NCBI GenBank assembly: GCA_016789025.1 | Contig: JAEURC010000030.1 | Location: 1-64,000 of the forward strand | Reading direction: 5' to 3' | DNA length: 64,000 nt | From: Anaerolineales bacterium | GTDB taxonomy: Bacteria > Chloroflexota > Anaerolineae > Anaerolineales > Villigracilaceae | Shown here: positions 42,728 to 50,066 of the stretch, one piece after another | Layout of the letters: every line of letters starts with the position of its first letter | Position numbering within the stretch: position 1 is the first letter of the stretch | Notes under the pieces: generated by a model | Told to the model about the DNA's origin: nothing | What the model saw: the letters and a program-made list of their open reading frames with translations, nothing else | The model's database searches: none | Position numbers and translations under genes: made by a program

Positions 42728-42733
42728 TATAAT
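42728..42733 (+). promoter_or_regulatory. -10 hexamer of the CBS-ACT gene
   Basis: TATAAT 34 nt before the ATG at 42768; GTGACA 20 bp upstream is a poor-fit -35. The 189-bp gap before the gene shows nothing else firm. Confidence 0.45.
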
Positions 42734-42767
42734 GAGGTTGGATGAAAAAACCAGAAACGGAGGAAAC

Positions 42768-43409
42768 ATGTTAGTCGGTGAACGAATGTCTCGCCCTGTG
42801 ATTACAGTCTCGACGGATACGCCCATCAATGACGCGCTTGCGATGTTTCGTAAGGAACATATCCGCCGCGCGCCGGTGATCAAGGATGGGAAGTTGGTTG
42901 GCATTGTTTCACAAACAGATTTGCTGAACGCTTCGCCGTCTCCGGTCACCACGCTGAGCGTATGGGAGATGAATTACCTGCTGAGCAAAGTGACGGTTAG
43001 TCGGGTGATGAGCAGAAAAGTACGCACGGTAAGCGTGAATACGCCCATCGAAGAAGCCGCCCGCATCATGGCGGATACCAAGATCGGCGGTTTGCCGGTC
43101 ATGAACGATGGCAGATTGGTCGGTATTATCACGGAAACCGATTTGTTCAAAATTTTCCTCGAGATGATGGGCGCGCGCCAGAAAGCCACGCGCATCACCG
43201 CGACCATCCCCGACAAACGCGGCACGCTGGGAAAGCTGACCAAGGCCGTGGCTGGCGCGGGAGGAAACATCATCTCGCTCGGCATGTTCACGGGACCCGA
43301 TGCTGATTCGAAAGTTGTCACTTTCAAGGTGATCGGCATGAAAAAAGATTCCATTCGCCGCGAACTCGGGAAGTTTGTGAAGAAGTTTTGGGATATTCGG
43401 ATCAGTTGA
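42768..43409 (+). CDS. CBS-pair and ACT-domain regulatory protein
   Basis: A 213-residue protein with two CBS motifs (M-S-R-P-V-I-T-V-S-T-D-T-P at residues 7-19 with G-I-V-S-Q-T-D-L at about 45-52; M-S-R-K-V-R-T-V-S-V-N-T-P about 80-92 with G-I-I-T-E-T-D-L about 118-125) and a C-terminal ACT domain (about 140-210; P-D-K-R-G-T-L-G-K-L-T-K-A-V). This AcuB-like layout senses adenine nucleotides and small ligands; target unknown. The ATG at 42768 follows CGGAGGA. Its stop codon overlaps a nonamer element. Confidence 0.85.
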   Translation: MLVGERMSRPVITVSTDTPINDALAMFRKEHIRRAPVIKDGKLVGIVSQTDLLNASPSPVTTLSVWEMNYLLSKVTVSRVMSRKVRTVSVNTPIEEAARIMADTKIGGLPVMNDGRLVGIITETDLFKIFLEMMGARQKATRITATIPDKRGTLGKLTKAVAGAGGNIISLGMFTGPDADSKVVTFKVIGMKKDSIRRELGKFVKKFWDIRIS

Positions 43410-43516
43410 CCTCTTGCAAAAGTCAATTTTGCCACAGAGATCACAGAGAAAAAGAGAATTTCTCAAAGGTCTCTGTGGACCCTGTGGCTGAGCAAGAGAC
43501 ACTTATGCAAGAGGTC
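43408..43516. repeat. Nonamer MITE-like element with 15-bp terminal inverted repeats
   Basis: Ends are GACCTCTTGCAAAAG and CTTATGCAAGAGGTC (one mismatch as inverted repeats). The interior is built from in-phase 9-mers (CACAGAGAT, CACAGAGAA, AAAGAGAAT, then GTCTCTGTG, GACCCTGTG). A second, interrupted copy is at 22445-22597. The left end starts on the stop codon of the CBS-ACT gene. AGTT occurs on both sides, a possible target duplication. Confidence 0.8.
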
Positions 43517-43642
43517 TAGTTAACTAATTGACGCTGTTGAGAGCCCCGCCACAGGTTGTGCGAGCGAGCGGAATTGCAGAGAAAAATATGGGGATTTTCT
43601 CAATATCTCCGTCGCCAAAATACGCGTTACGAGTTTAACTAA

Positions 43643-43668
43643 AACGAACCGGCTACCGCCGGTTCGTT
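43643..43668 (-). terminator. Intrinsic terminator overlapping the pseudouridine synthase stop
   Basis: An 11-bp stem AACGAACCGGC/GCCGGTTCGTT with a 4-nt loop that contains part of the stop codon; on the minus strand it is followed by TTTTAG. The gene's last codons form one arm. Confidence 0.7.
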
Positions 43669-44396
43669 CTTTTCCCGGAAGGTTTGCCTTTCAAAGCGTC
43701 TGCCTCACGCGGGTCAAGCACGCGCCACTGCCCGGGCTTGAGATTCCCGAGTCGCAGTTCGCCGATGCGGATGCGTAAAATTTTCACCACCGGCAAGCCC
43801 AATTGCTTGCACGTTTCGCGGATCTGCCGCTTCCTGCCCTCGCCCATCACCACGCGCACCCACGCCCCTTTCCCTTGACCGGTCTCATAGCGAACGTTGA
43901 CCGGCTGGGTCTTGTACCCATCCTCAAGAACGACGCCTCTCTTCCACGCTTCGACTTGCTTCTCGTCCGGGCGTCGCGCCAGCAGAACACGATACTCTTT
44001 CTCATGCCCATAACGCGGATGCGTGAGGCGGTTGGTCAGATCGCCATCGTTGGTCATCAACACCAGCCCTTCGCTCTCGAAATCCAACCTGCCGACAGGG
44101 TACAGATGTCCCGGCGCATCCACCAGTTCGCGCACGGTCTTCCGGTCATCTTCTCTTTCTTTTTCCACTGTGGATAACACATTGCGCGGCTTGTACAAAG
44201 CGATGTACGTTAATCGCTCTGCGGCGGCGATGGGTTTTCCGTCGACGGTGATTCTATCCACAGTCGAATCAGCCTTCCCGCCGAGAGAGGCGATCTGCCC
44301 GTTGACGCGGACACGTCCCGCGGTGATGAAGTCTTCACAGGCGCGGCGCGAGCCGTATCCAGCCTGCGCTAAAATTTTTTGGAGTCGTTCCTGCAT
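43653..44396 (-). CDS. RsuA/RluB-family pseudouridine synthase
   Basis: A 247-residue enzyme with an N-terminal S4 RNA-binding domain (M-Q-E-R-L-Q-K-I-L-A-Q-A-G-Y-G-S-R-R) and a catalytic domain with the family motif P-V-G-R-L-D-F-E-S-E-G-L (about residues 100-111; the Asp is the nucleophile), followed by L-T-N-R-L-T-H-P. The R-K-R-Q-I-R-E motif is near 190. It modifies uridine in 16S or 23S rRNA; length and S4 domain favour RluB/RsuA, but the position modified cannot be told. It diverges from a lipoprotein gene whose promoter overlaps its start. Confidence 0.9.
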   Translation of the reverse strand: MQERLQKILAQAGYGSRRACEDFITAGRVRVNGQIASLGGKADSTVDRITVDGKPIAAAERLTYIALYKPRNVLSTVEKEREDDRKTVRELVDAPGHLYPVGRLDFESEGLVLMTNDGDLTNRLTHPRYGHEKEYRVLLARRPDEKQVEAWKRGVVLEDGYKTQPVNVRYETGQGKGAWVRVVMGEGRKRQIRETCKQLGLPVVKILRIRIGELRLGNLKPGQWRVLDPREADALKGKPSGKRTNRR

Positions 44397-44397
44397 T

Positions 44398-44426
44398 TTG
44401 AGTCGTCCTCATATTTGGAATATAAT
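44398..44426 (+). promoter_or_regulatory. Promoter of the lipoprotein gene
   Basis: TTGAGT and TATAAT separated by 17 bp, 38 bp before the TTG start at 44465. The -35 abuts the start codon of the divergent pseudouridine synthase, for which a TATAAT also exists on the minus strand (44438-44433). Confidence 0.65.
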
Positions 44427-44464
44427 TTCGACATTATATCAGCGCCCACGTGAAAGGATGCCCC

Positions 44465-45514
44465 TTGAAAAACAACCCGCGAACAGCCTGCCTGCTCTTG
44501 CTTGTGTTCGTTATAACGGCTTGCGCGAGCCGCACGACAACTCCCATCCCCGCCGATAGCGCGCCGACGAGCGTGCTGGCGACAAATATTTGGAATGAAT
44601 TACTGTTAGCCACGCCGTACCCGCATACATTTCCGTTACCCGAAGCGACATTCTCGGCTTTAGACGGCACCTTCGCCAAGTTAGACGAATCGCCCCCGCA
44701 ATTCTGGACTTGCTATCGCTGTGCGGACTATCGCCCCACCGGCGGGATCTGGCGCATACAATTCGACCAGGGCGTGATGCGAATCTTTTATCAGATCACA
44801 AATTGGACAAGCATTGCGTCGTTTACCGTGGAGGGAGATCGCGTAAAACTCTTCAACGATCCCTTGTGCCCGCAAGATGTCGGCGAATATCAATGGAGCG
44901 TTGAAAACGGTGAATTAGACTTTACCGTCGTTGAAGACGGTTGCGCGTTCAACCTGCGAAAAGAAAACCTGACCAAGCAATCGTGGAAATCTTGCGGCAG
45001 CGACAATGAAGTCACCGGCTGTACAGACTCAACCATTCCACCGAATGAAATTCCCGCAAATCTGCCAGTGACAGTGACCATAGTTCCCGGGGATAGTCAT
45101 TATTTTGATATTCGCCCCGAGGTGTTTGTAGCGGCAAACGATCAAAACGTCGCATCGCCCGAGGGGATTCAGCTACGATATCACGAGAATAGCATCCCTT
45201 ATGGAACGCATCGCGTGTTGTGGTGGAAGGGCGACTGGCTCGAGGCGACAACAGAACTTCCCTACACATCCATTGGCGTGCAGTTTTGGGGGTCGGGGTA
45301 TCTCGGGTCGGCGCGCGTGTTGTTCGATGGCGTGGAAGTATGGCGCGGTTCGACCGTGTCGCTTGGCAAATCGCTGGCATACTTTGGAGGTTACATCGAA
45401 ATCACCGGTTTCGAGCCAGGCGAGCACACCATCCGCGTGGAAAACCTGGGAATCGATTACCGCCCGGTCAAAGTGTACTCATTTGGGTTCAGCAATCAGC
45501 CTGCGCGCAAATAG
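44465..45514 (+). CDS. Lipoprotein of unknown function
   Basis: A 349-residue lipoprotein: K-N-N-P-R at the N-terminus, a hydrophobic stretch and lipobox V-I-T-A-C (Cys about residue 21), then a Thr/Pro-rich stalk. The middle part (~50-190) is a small Cys-containing domain (W-T-C-Y-R-C-A-D); the C-terminal ~130 residues look like a beta-sandwich (E-V-W-R-G-S to G-E-H-T-I-R-V-E-N), as in carbohydrate-binding modules. The TTG start at 44465 follows GAAAGGA by 6 nt; a GTG at 44450 has no ribosome binding site. Function unknown. Confidence 0.7.
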   Translation: MKNNPRTACLLLLVFVITACASRTTTPIPADSAPTSVLATNIWNELLLATPYPHTFPLPEATFSALDGTFAKLDESPPQFWTCYRCADYRPTGGIWRIQFDQGVMRIFYQITNWTSIASFTVEGDRVKLFNDPLCPQDVGEYQWSVENGELDFTVVEDGCAFNLRKENLTKQSWKSCGSDNEVTGCTDSTIPPNEIPANLPVTVTIVPGDSHYFDIRPEVFVAANDQNVASPEGIQLRYHENSIPYGTHRVLWWKGDWLEATTELPYTSIGVQFWGSGYLGSARVLFDGVEVWRGSTVSLGKSLAYFGGYIEITGFEPGEHTIRVENLGIDYRPVKVYSFGFSNQPARK

Positions 45515-45578
45515 ATTGACTTGCATCGTATGCGAGCAGGCGGTGTTCTTCCCCATATAAGTAGGTGTTTCTTTTATA

Positions 45579-45631
45579 CACGGATTCAAAGAGAAGAATC
45601 AGCCCTCTCTGCGCGCTTCGCGGTCTGCATC
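45579..45631. repeat. Degenerate nonamer array in a 272-bp intergenic gap
   Basis: CTCTCTGCG, CGCTTCGCG, GTCTGCATC in phase, preceded by ACACGGATTC as at 7512. The rest of the gap (45515-45786) shows no gene; AAAGGA before the next start is the only clear signal. Confidence 0.55.
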
Positions 45632-45786
45632 TAAAACAGATTTTTGGCTTCCTATCGTAAAGGTCTACTGTTGATTTTTCCATAAAACTCGGTGAACCTT
45701 GTACGGACGGTTCGTCTTTCGCCCACTATGTCGAAGTATCCGAGGCGCCTGTGTCCTAAAATCAATCATAGGGAAAGGATTTTGCC

Positions 45787-47871
45787 GTGAGAATCAACGA
45801 CCAGCACCGGCTCGAAAAAGAAGATGGCGATCTGTTGGAATTTCCCGATGTCGGCGGAGGAATTCCCAACGACAGCCCAAAGCCGCAAGAGGAGAGGCGC
45901 GCGATCGTGATCCATGCGTCGGCGAGCGCGTCATTGAGCGGGGCGGTAAACAACTATCGCGTCAAACCCAACAAGGATGGCAGCCCGCGCCGCTCCGCGC
46001 ATCTCTTCATCGGCAGGGACGGGAAATCGGTGTTTCAAGCGGTTCCATTCAACACCGGCGCGAATCACACCCGGGGGTACAACGGCAAATCCATCGGCAT
46101 CCAACTCGAATACCCGGGGCAATTGACCGATACATTCGCGCTACCGTTCAACAAGAACACCGTGTTTGCGAGCAATCAATACCTGCTTGCCAGTTCCATC
46201 AACAGTTCAACCTACATCCCCTGGACTCTTTTCCCAGAGGGGCAACTTAACCTGTTGTTTAAAATTTGCCAGGCGCTGAGGATGAAATATCCCGGAGTAT
46301 TCACCGACGTGATCGCGGCGGATGAAGTAACCTCCGCGCCTCACCCAGGTCCTGCCTTTCCGATCGCGCAATTTCGAGAAAGATTACTGGGGGTGACTGA
46401 AAAATCCTATGTGTTACAGGAGGTGAGGCACGCCGTCTCTCTCCTCGGTCAGCCTGATAACCCCGCCTCCGCGTTATACCCAGCCCCACTTCCGCAAGGA
46501 ACGCGCGTCACGATCCTCAACGAGAAGGGGGACTGGTATCTCGTCTCTGAAATCAACACGCAAGGAGCATCGTGGAGAATCGGCTGGGTGAAAAAAGAAT
46601 CGATCAAGGTCATCACCGATTTTACGCCGATGATCAGACCCAACGAACACGTATTACGAACAAGCGAAGGCAGGCGCATACAATATATTCAAGCGCACCC
46701 CAACGGATACGACCAGGGCAAAAGCAACCCACACCCCGAATATATCGTCATGCACTTCACCACGGGGATGAAGATGGAAAGCACGATCTCCACGTTCAAG
46801 AACCCGTCTTCGGGCGTGGCGACCCATTTGCTGATCGGGCGCGATGGGCGCGTGGTGCAATTCCTGCCGTTTGACGCCATTGCCCACCATAGTGGGTACA
46901 GTTGGTGGGAAGGAAAAAGCAACCTAAACCGAATGAGCATCGGCATCGAGTTGGATAACGCCGGCTTGCTCATCAAAGATCGCAGGACCGGCGCCTGGTC
47001 GCGGCGCGGCATGACGTTCGCACCGGAACGCGTGGGACGCGGATATCACGAGAAGCAATTCCGCCCGCTCCGCCGCCCGGGCGAATCGGAATTGGACTAC
47101 AAGAGACGTTTTGCCCAATTCGAACCCGGCTGGGAAAAGTTCACCGACGCGCAGATCGAGATCGCCTTGAAAGTGGTCAAGGCGTTGTGCGAACGATACA
47201 AACACAGCGTCATTGAAATCCTTGGGCACGATGTCGTGAACCTAAGGAACCGCTACGACCCAGGTCCGTTATTTGACATGGCGAAATTCCGTTTCGAATT
47301 ATTCCAACGGACAGAGCCCAATATCAAGGAATACACGATCACCCACAACACGGAAGAGTTGTACGCCAATTACCGGGGGCGCACGCCCAACCCAAAACAA
47401 ACATCCTTCGATGCGCGACTGCCGGTCAATTCCACGGTGATCGTACGCAAGCAGGAGGAGGATCACGATTATGTGCTGGTGGATGTGATCGCCAGTAAAA
47501 ACGCAGATGCGAAGGTGCGGGGCTGGATCCAACATGCGTCGCTTTCAGACCCGGAGCCCAGGTATCTGAGGGCGTTGAAACGCTTGATGCAAGATGCGAT
47601 CAGAAAAGGGAAAGGCGCAAAAGGCGGCAGGGCGGTGTCGCCGAATATCCCCGATCGTAGAAAAACAACCATCGAGCAAGCGATCTTTCGTCCCGGCGAA
47701 GGCTCGCCCACGCCGCCGATGAAAGAAGGAAATCTGCTCGGCAAGAAAGTCCGTATTCAAATGGTTAGAGGCGAATGGACGCTGGTCGTGTTCCTTGAGC
47801 AACTCAACGGGCGCGGGGGCGTCGAAGGATGGATCCGCACCGAATATCTTTCGCCCGATCCCAATCTTTAG
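45787..47871 (+). CDS. Protein with two amidase_2 domains and SH3-like domains
   Basis: A 694-residue protein. First N-acetylmuramoyl-alanine-amidase-like domain about 38-205: I-V-I-H-A-S (H43), G-A-N-H-T-R (H94), then A-A-D-E-V...P-H-P-G-P where G-H...D-P-G-P is usual, so one metal ligand pair is altered. SH3-like segment about 215-285. Second amidase domain about 305-510 with V-M-H-F-T, A-H-H-S-G and canonical G-H-D-V...D-P-G-P. Two further SH3-like segments follow (about 520-600, 630-694). No signal peptide or membrane helix is seen. It would cleave peptidoglycan stem peptides if exported. GTG start follows AAAGGA. Confidence 0.8.
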   Translation: MRINDQHRLEKEDGDLLEFPDVGGGIPNDSPKPQEERRAIVIHASASASLSGAVNNYRVKPNKDGSPRRSAHLFIGRDGKSVFQAVPFNTGANHTRGYNGKSIGIQLEYPGQLTDTFALPFNKNTVFASNQYLLASSINSSTYIPWTLFPEGQLNLLFKICQALRMKYPGVFTDVIAADEVTSAPHPGPAFPIAQFRERLLGVTEKSYVLQEVRHAVSLLGQPDNPASALYPAPLPQGTRVTILNEKGDWYLVSEINTQGASWRIGWVKKESIKVITDFTPMIRPNEHVLRTSEGRRIQYIQAHPNGYDQGKSNPHPEYIVMHFTTGMKMESTISTFKNPSSGVATHLLIGRDGRVVQFLPFDAIAHHSGYSWWEGKSNLNRMSIGIELDNAGLLIKDRRTGAWSRRGMTFAPERVGRGYHEKQFRPLRRPGESELDYKRRFAQFEPGWEKFTDAQIEIALKVVKALCERYKHSVIEILGHDVVNLRNRYDPGPLFDMAKFRFELFQRTEPNIKEYTITHNTEELYANYRGRTPNPKQTSFDARLPVNSTVIVRKQEEDHDYVLVDVIASKNADAKVRGWIQHASLSDPEPRYLRALKRLMQDAIRKGKGAKGGRAVSPNIPDRRKTTIEQAIFRPGEGSPTPPMKEGNLLGKKVRIQMVRGEWTLVVFLEQLNGRGGVEGWIRTEYLSPDPNL

Positions 47872-47879
47872 GAGACATC

Positions 47880-48644
47880 ATGCAATATACAACTGACATG
47901 AACGAAGGCGTTCACGCCGAAACCGTGACGATGCTCGGCGCGAACGGAGATCGCATCAACGCGTTTCTGGCGCATCCGCTTGGCGAGGGGAAATTCCCTG
48001 CGATGGTGTTGGCGCATCACATGCCTGGCTGGGACTTGTTGTACCGCGAGTTCGCGTATAAGTTCGCGCATCGCGGCTATGTGACCATCTCGCCGAACAT
48101 GTATTTCCGCGCGGGGCATGGAACGCCCGAAGACGTGGCGGCAAAAGTAAGGGCAGAGGGAGGCGTGTCGGATGCGTCGGCGGTCGGCGATCTCGCGGGC
48201 GCGGCGAACTATCTCAACACACTGCCATACGTCAACGGCAGGATCGGAATTTTCGGCACATGCTCCGGCGGACGTCATGCGTTTCTCGCGGCTTGCCGCA
48301 CTACGAATTTTAACGCCGCCATTGACTGCTGGGGCGGGCGCGTGGTGATGACCCCCGATCAGTTGAACGAAAAGACGCCGGTCTCGCCGCTTGATCTCAC
48401 CAAAGATTTGTCGTGTCCATTGCTCGGCATTTTCGGCAACGACGACACATCGCCAACGCCCGAACAGGTCAATCAACATGAGGCAGAATTGAAGAAACTC
48501 AACAAAACGTATGAGTTCCATCGCTACGACGGCGCCGGTCACGGATTTTTCTATTACAACCGCCCCGCATATCGTCAAGCGCAAGCCATGGATGGATGGG
48601 AGAAAGTCTTCGCGTTTTGCGAGAAATATTTACCCGGTGGTTGA
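47880..48644 (+). CDS. Dienelactone hydrolase family protein
   Basis: A 254-residue alpha/beta hydrolase of the DLH family. Triad: nucleophile Cys in F-G-T-C-S-G-G-R-H (about residue 126), Asp in G-N-D-D-T-S (about 190) and His in G-A-G-H-G-F-F (about 222). It hydrolyses lactones or esters; exact substrate unknown. The ATG at 47880 follows AGGAGA, which overlaps the stop of the amidase gene, so the two are probably cotranscribed. The stop codon lies inside a dispersed repeat that starts at 48636 and supplies the last Gly codons. Confidence 0.88.
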   Translation: MQYTTDMNEGVHAETVTMLGANGDRINAFLAHPLGEGKFPAMVLAHHMPGWDLLYREFAYKFAHRGYVTISPNMYFRAGHGTPEDVAAKVRAEGGVSDASAVGDLAGAANYLNTLPYVNGRIGIFGTCSGGRHAFLAACRTTNFNAAIDCWGGRVVMTPDQLNEKTPVSPLDLTKDLSCPLLGIFGNDDTSPTPEQVNQHEAELKKLNKTYEFHRYDGAGHGFFYYNRPAYRQAQAMDGWEKVFAFCEKYLPGG

Positions 48645-48800
48645 GTAGTCCCGCGCGTGCTGAGCGGAGTGGCGCGTGATGTTCGCGCCACGAAGACGAA
48701 GCATCGCGGGACGTATCGAAACCACAGGTACGCATACATGCTCTTGTAACAAAATTTCTTTACGTCGTGGTGGTTTCGACTGCTTGCGCTCAATCACCGG
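48636..48800. repeat. Composite dispersed repeat, copy 1
   Basis: Begins GGTGGTTGAGTAG, contains a TCGCGCCACG-type inner hairpin and CGTATCGAAACCAC, then a second unit CTTGTAACAAAATTTC...CGTGGTGGTTTCGA. The same two units occur, with the second inverted relative order, at 54731-54861. Confidence 0.75.
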
Positions 48801-48825
48801 ATATGAATGGATTAGGAGAAATACT

Positions 48826-49113
48826 ATGTGCACCATGATCGTCGAAAAAGTAAAAATTGACGGATGCGGCAAAGGCGCGAGCGGATGGTTCAACCTCGAG
48901 CAAGCCAACGTTTCGTACGACCATCCCTTCAATGCACCGATGGAACACGCGCTGAACATTGACTTCGTGAACGCGTCGCAAGGACCCTCCGCGCGCGTGG
49001 CGGTGGAGTTGAGCGAATCCGCGGCGCGGGAGTTGGTGAAGACGATCCTTGCCGTGCTGGATCAAGCGGAGGCAGGCGGGCATTTGGAGAACAAAATTAG
49101 TGCGGGTATATAA
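48826..49113 (+). CDS. DUF6295-like small protein
   Basis: A 95-residue protein starting M-C-T-M-I-V-E-K-V, followed by G-C-G-K-G-A-S-G-W-F (about 13-22) and Y-D-H-P-F-N-A-P-M-E-H-A-L-N-I-D-F (about 31-47). This resembles DUF6295 proteins, for which no function is known. H and E/C residues could bind a metal. Ribosome binding site AGGAG 8 nt before the ATG. It stands alone between a repeat and a channel gene. Confidence 0.7.
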   Translation: MCTMIVEKVKIDGCGKGASGWFNLEQANVSYDHPFNAPMEHALNIDFVNASQGPSARVAVELSESAARELVKTILAVLDQAEAGGHLENKISAGI

Positions 49114-49261
49114 TTGGCGTGTAAAAATGTTTTGCCCGACGTGCGAGTAGAGAAAAAGCGAAAGCTGTATCGAATATTAGAAATGTGATGTACATTCCGT
49201 TTAACCCCTAGTTAGGCGGCAAGATGCCATTGTCTGTGCGACCGGCTAAGAGAGGTGTAAC

Positions 49262-49855
49262 ATGAAAACAGATCGTATCGAATTGTTCAGCGATGGAGTC
49301 TTTGCGATTGCCATCACCTTGCTCGTATTGGAAATTAAAGTCCCAGAAGGCGGCTCCCTTGGGCTCGGTCTGCTGAACCTGTGGCCGTCATACAACGCCT
49401 ATGCTATCGGTTTCATCGTCATCGGGGCGATCTGGATCAACCATCACGCCATGTTTGAATGGATCGTTCGCGCAGATCAGAGGCTCTTGTTCCTGAACAC
49501 ACTGCAGTTAATGTTCATCGCATTCCTGCCGTTTCCAACAGCAGTTCTGGCAGAAGCCTTTCATACAGGCTCCGACCTACACATTGCTACAGCTTTCTAT
49601 TCTGGCACATTGACCATCATTGGGGTGCTGGTAAATGTGATGTGGCGGTATGCAGCGTCGCACAGGGAACTGCTGGATGACACGATTTCAGCTGAACAGG
49701 CGAAGGCGATTGGACGGCGTTTCCTTGTAGGTCCTATCTGGTACGGTGTAGCGACAATTCTTGGGTTCGTGGGTCTTTGGTGGTTATCCCTCATCTTATT
49801 CATAGGTCTTAATGCTTACTTCCTGTTGCCACACCGTTATCAGGTTGCATCGTGA
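49262..49855 (+). CDS. TMEM175-family (DUF1211) potassium channel-like protein
   Basis: A 197-residue membrane protein with six hydrophobic helices. The first helix carries R-I-E-L-F-S-D-G-V-F-A-I-A-I-T-L-L-V-L-E (about residues 5-24), whose F-S-D motif is the diagnostic selectivity-filter region of bacterial and lysosomal TMEM175 channels. Tetramers of such proteins conduct potassium. Ribosome binding site AGAGGTG. A hairpin with T-tract 70 bp after the stop probably ends the transcript. Confidence 0.88.
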   Translation: MKTDRIELFSDGVFAIAITLLVLEIKVPEGGSLGLGLLNLWPSYNAYAIGFIVIGAIWINHHAMFEWIVRADQRLLFLNTLQLMFIAFLPFPTAVLAEAFHTGSDLHIATAFYSGTLTIIGVLVNVMWRYAASHRELLDDTISAEQAKAIGRRFLVGPIWYGVATILGFVGLWWLSLILFIGLNAYFLLPHRYQVAS

Positions 49856-49922
49856 CGGGAAAAGGGGTTGCCGCCTACCGATGAACCGCAGTGTCAAGGG
49901 GTAGAGGGGAAAATCGCTGGAG

Positions 49923-49960
49923 GAACCCGATGGCTTGAAAAGCGTTGGGTTTTTCTTTTT
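49923..49960 (+). terminator. Terminator-like hairpin
   Basis: Interrupted stem AACCC-GATG-GCTT / AAGC-GTT-GGGTT followed by TTTTCTTTTT. The stem has an internal loop; the T-tract is strong. It lies in the 211-bp gap 49856-50066. Confidence 0.55.
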
Positions 49961-50066
49961 CGGGTGGCGCCGTTGAACAATTCCCACGATCAATCGAGAA
50001 AATTCCAACATGAGTTAAAATGCTCCCAATGTTCAAGCAACGTCAATCGAACGTTCGGAGCGCCAA

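Noticed and set aside
49109..49114. TATAAT at the end of the DUF6295-like gene as promoter for the channel gene
   Set aside because: It lies about 150 bp before the channel ATG with no -35, and overlaps a stop codon; a closer promoter is more likely.
49206..49885. Integron cassette around the TMEM175-like gene (GTTTAAC...GTTAGGC before it, TTGCCGCCTAC after it)
   Set aside because: The two 7-mers before the gene are 5 nt apart and not complementary, and no folded attC-like site of usual length is found downstream; only a 10-bp inverted match remains.
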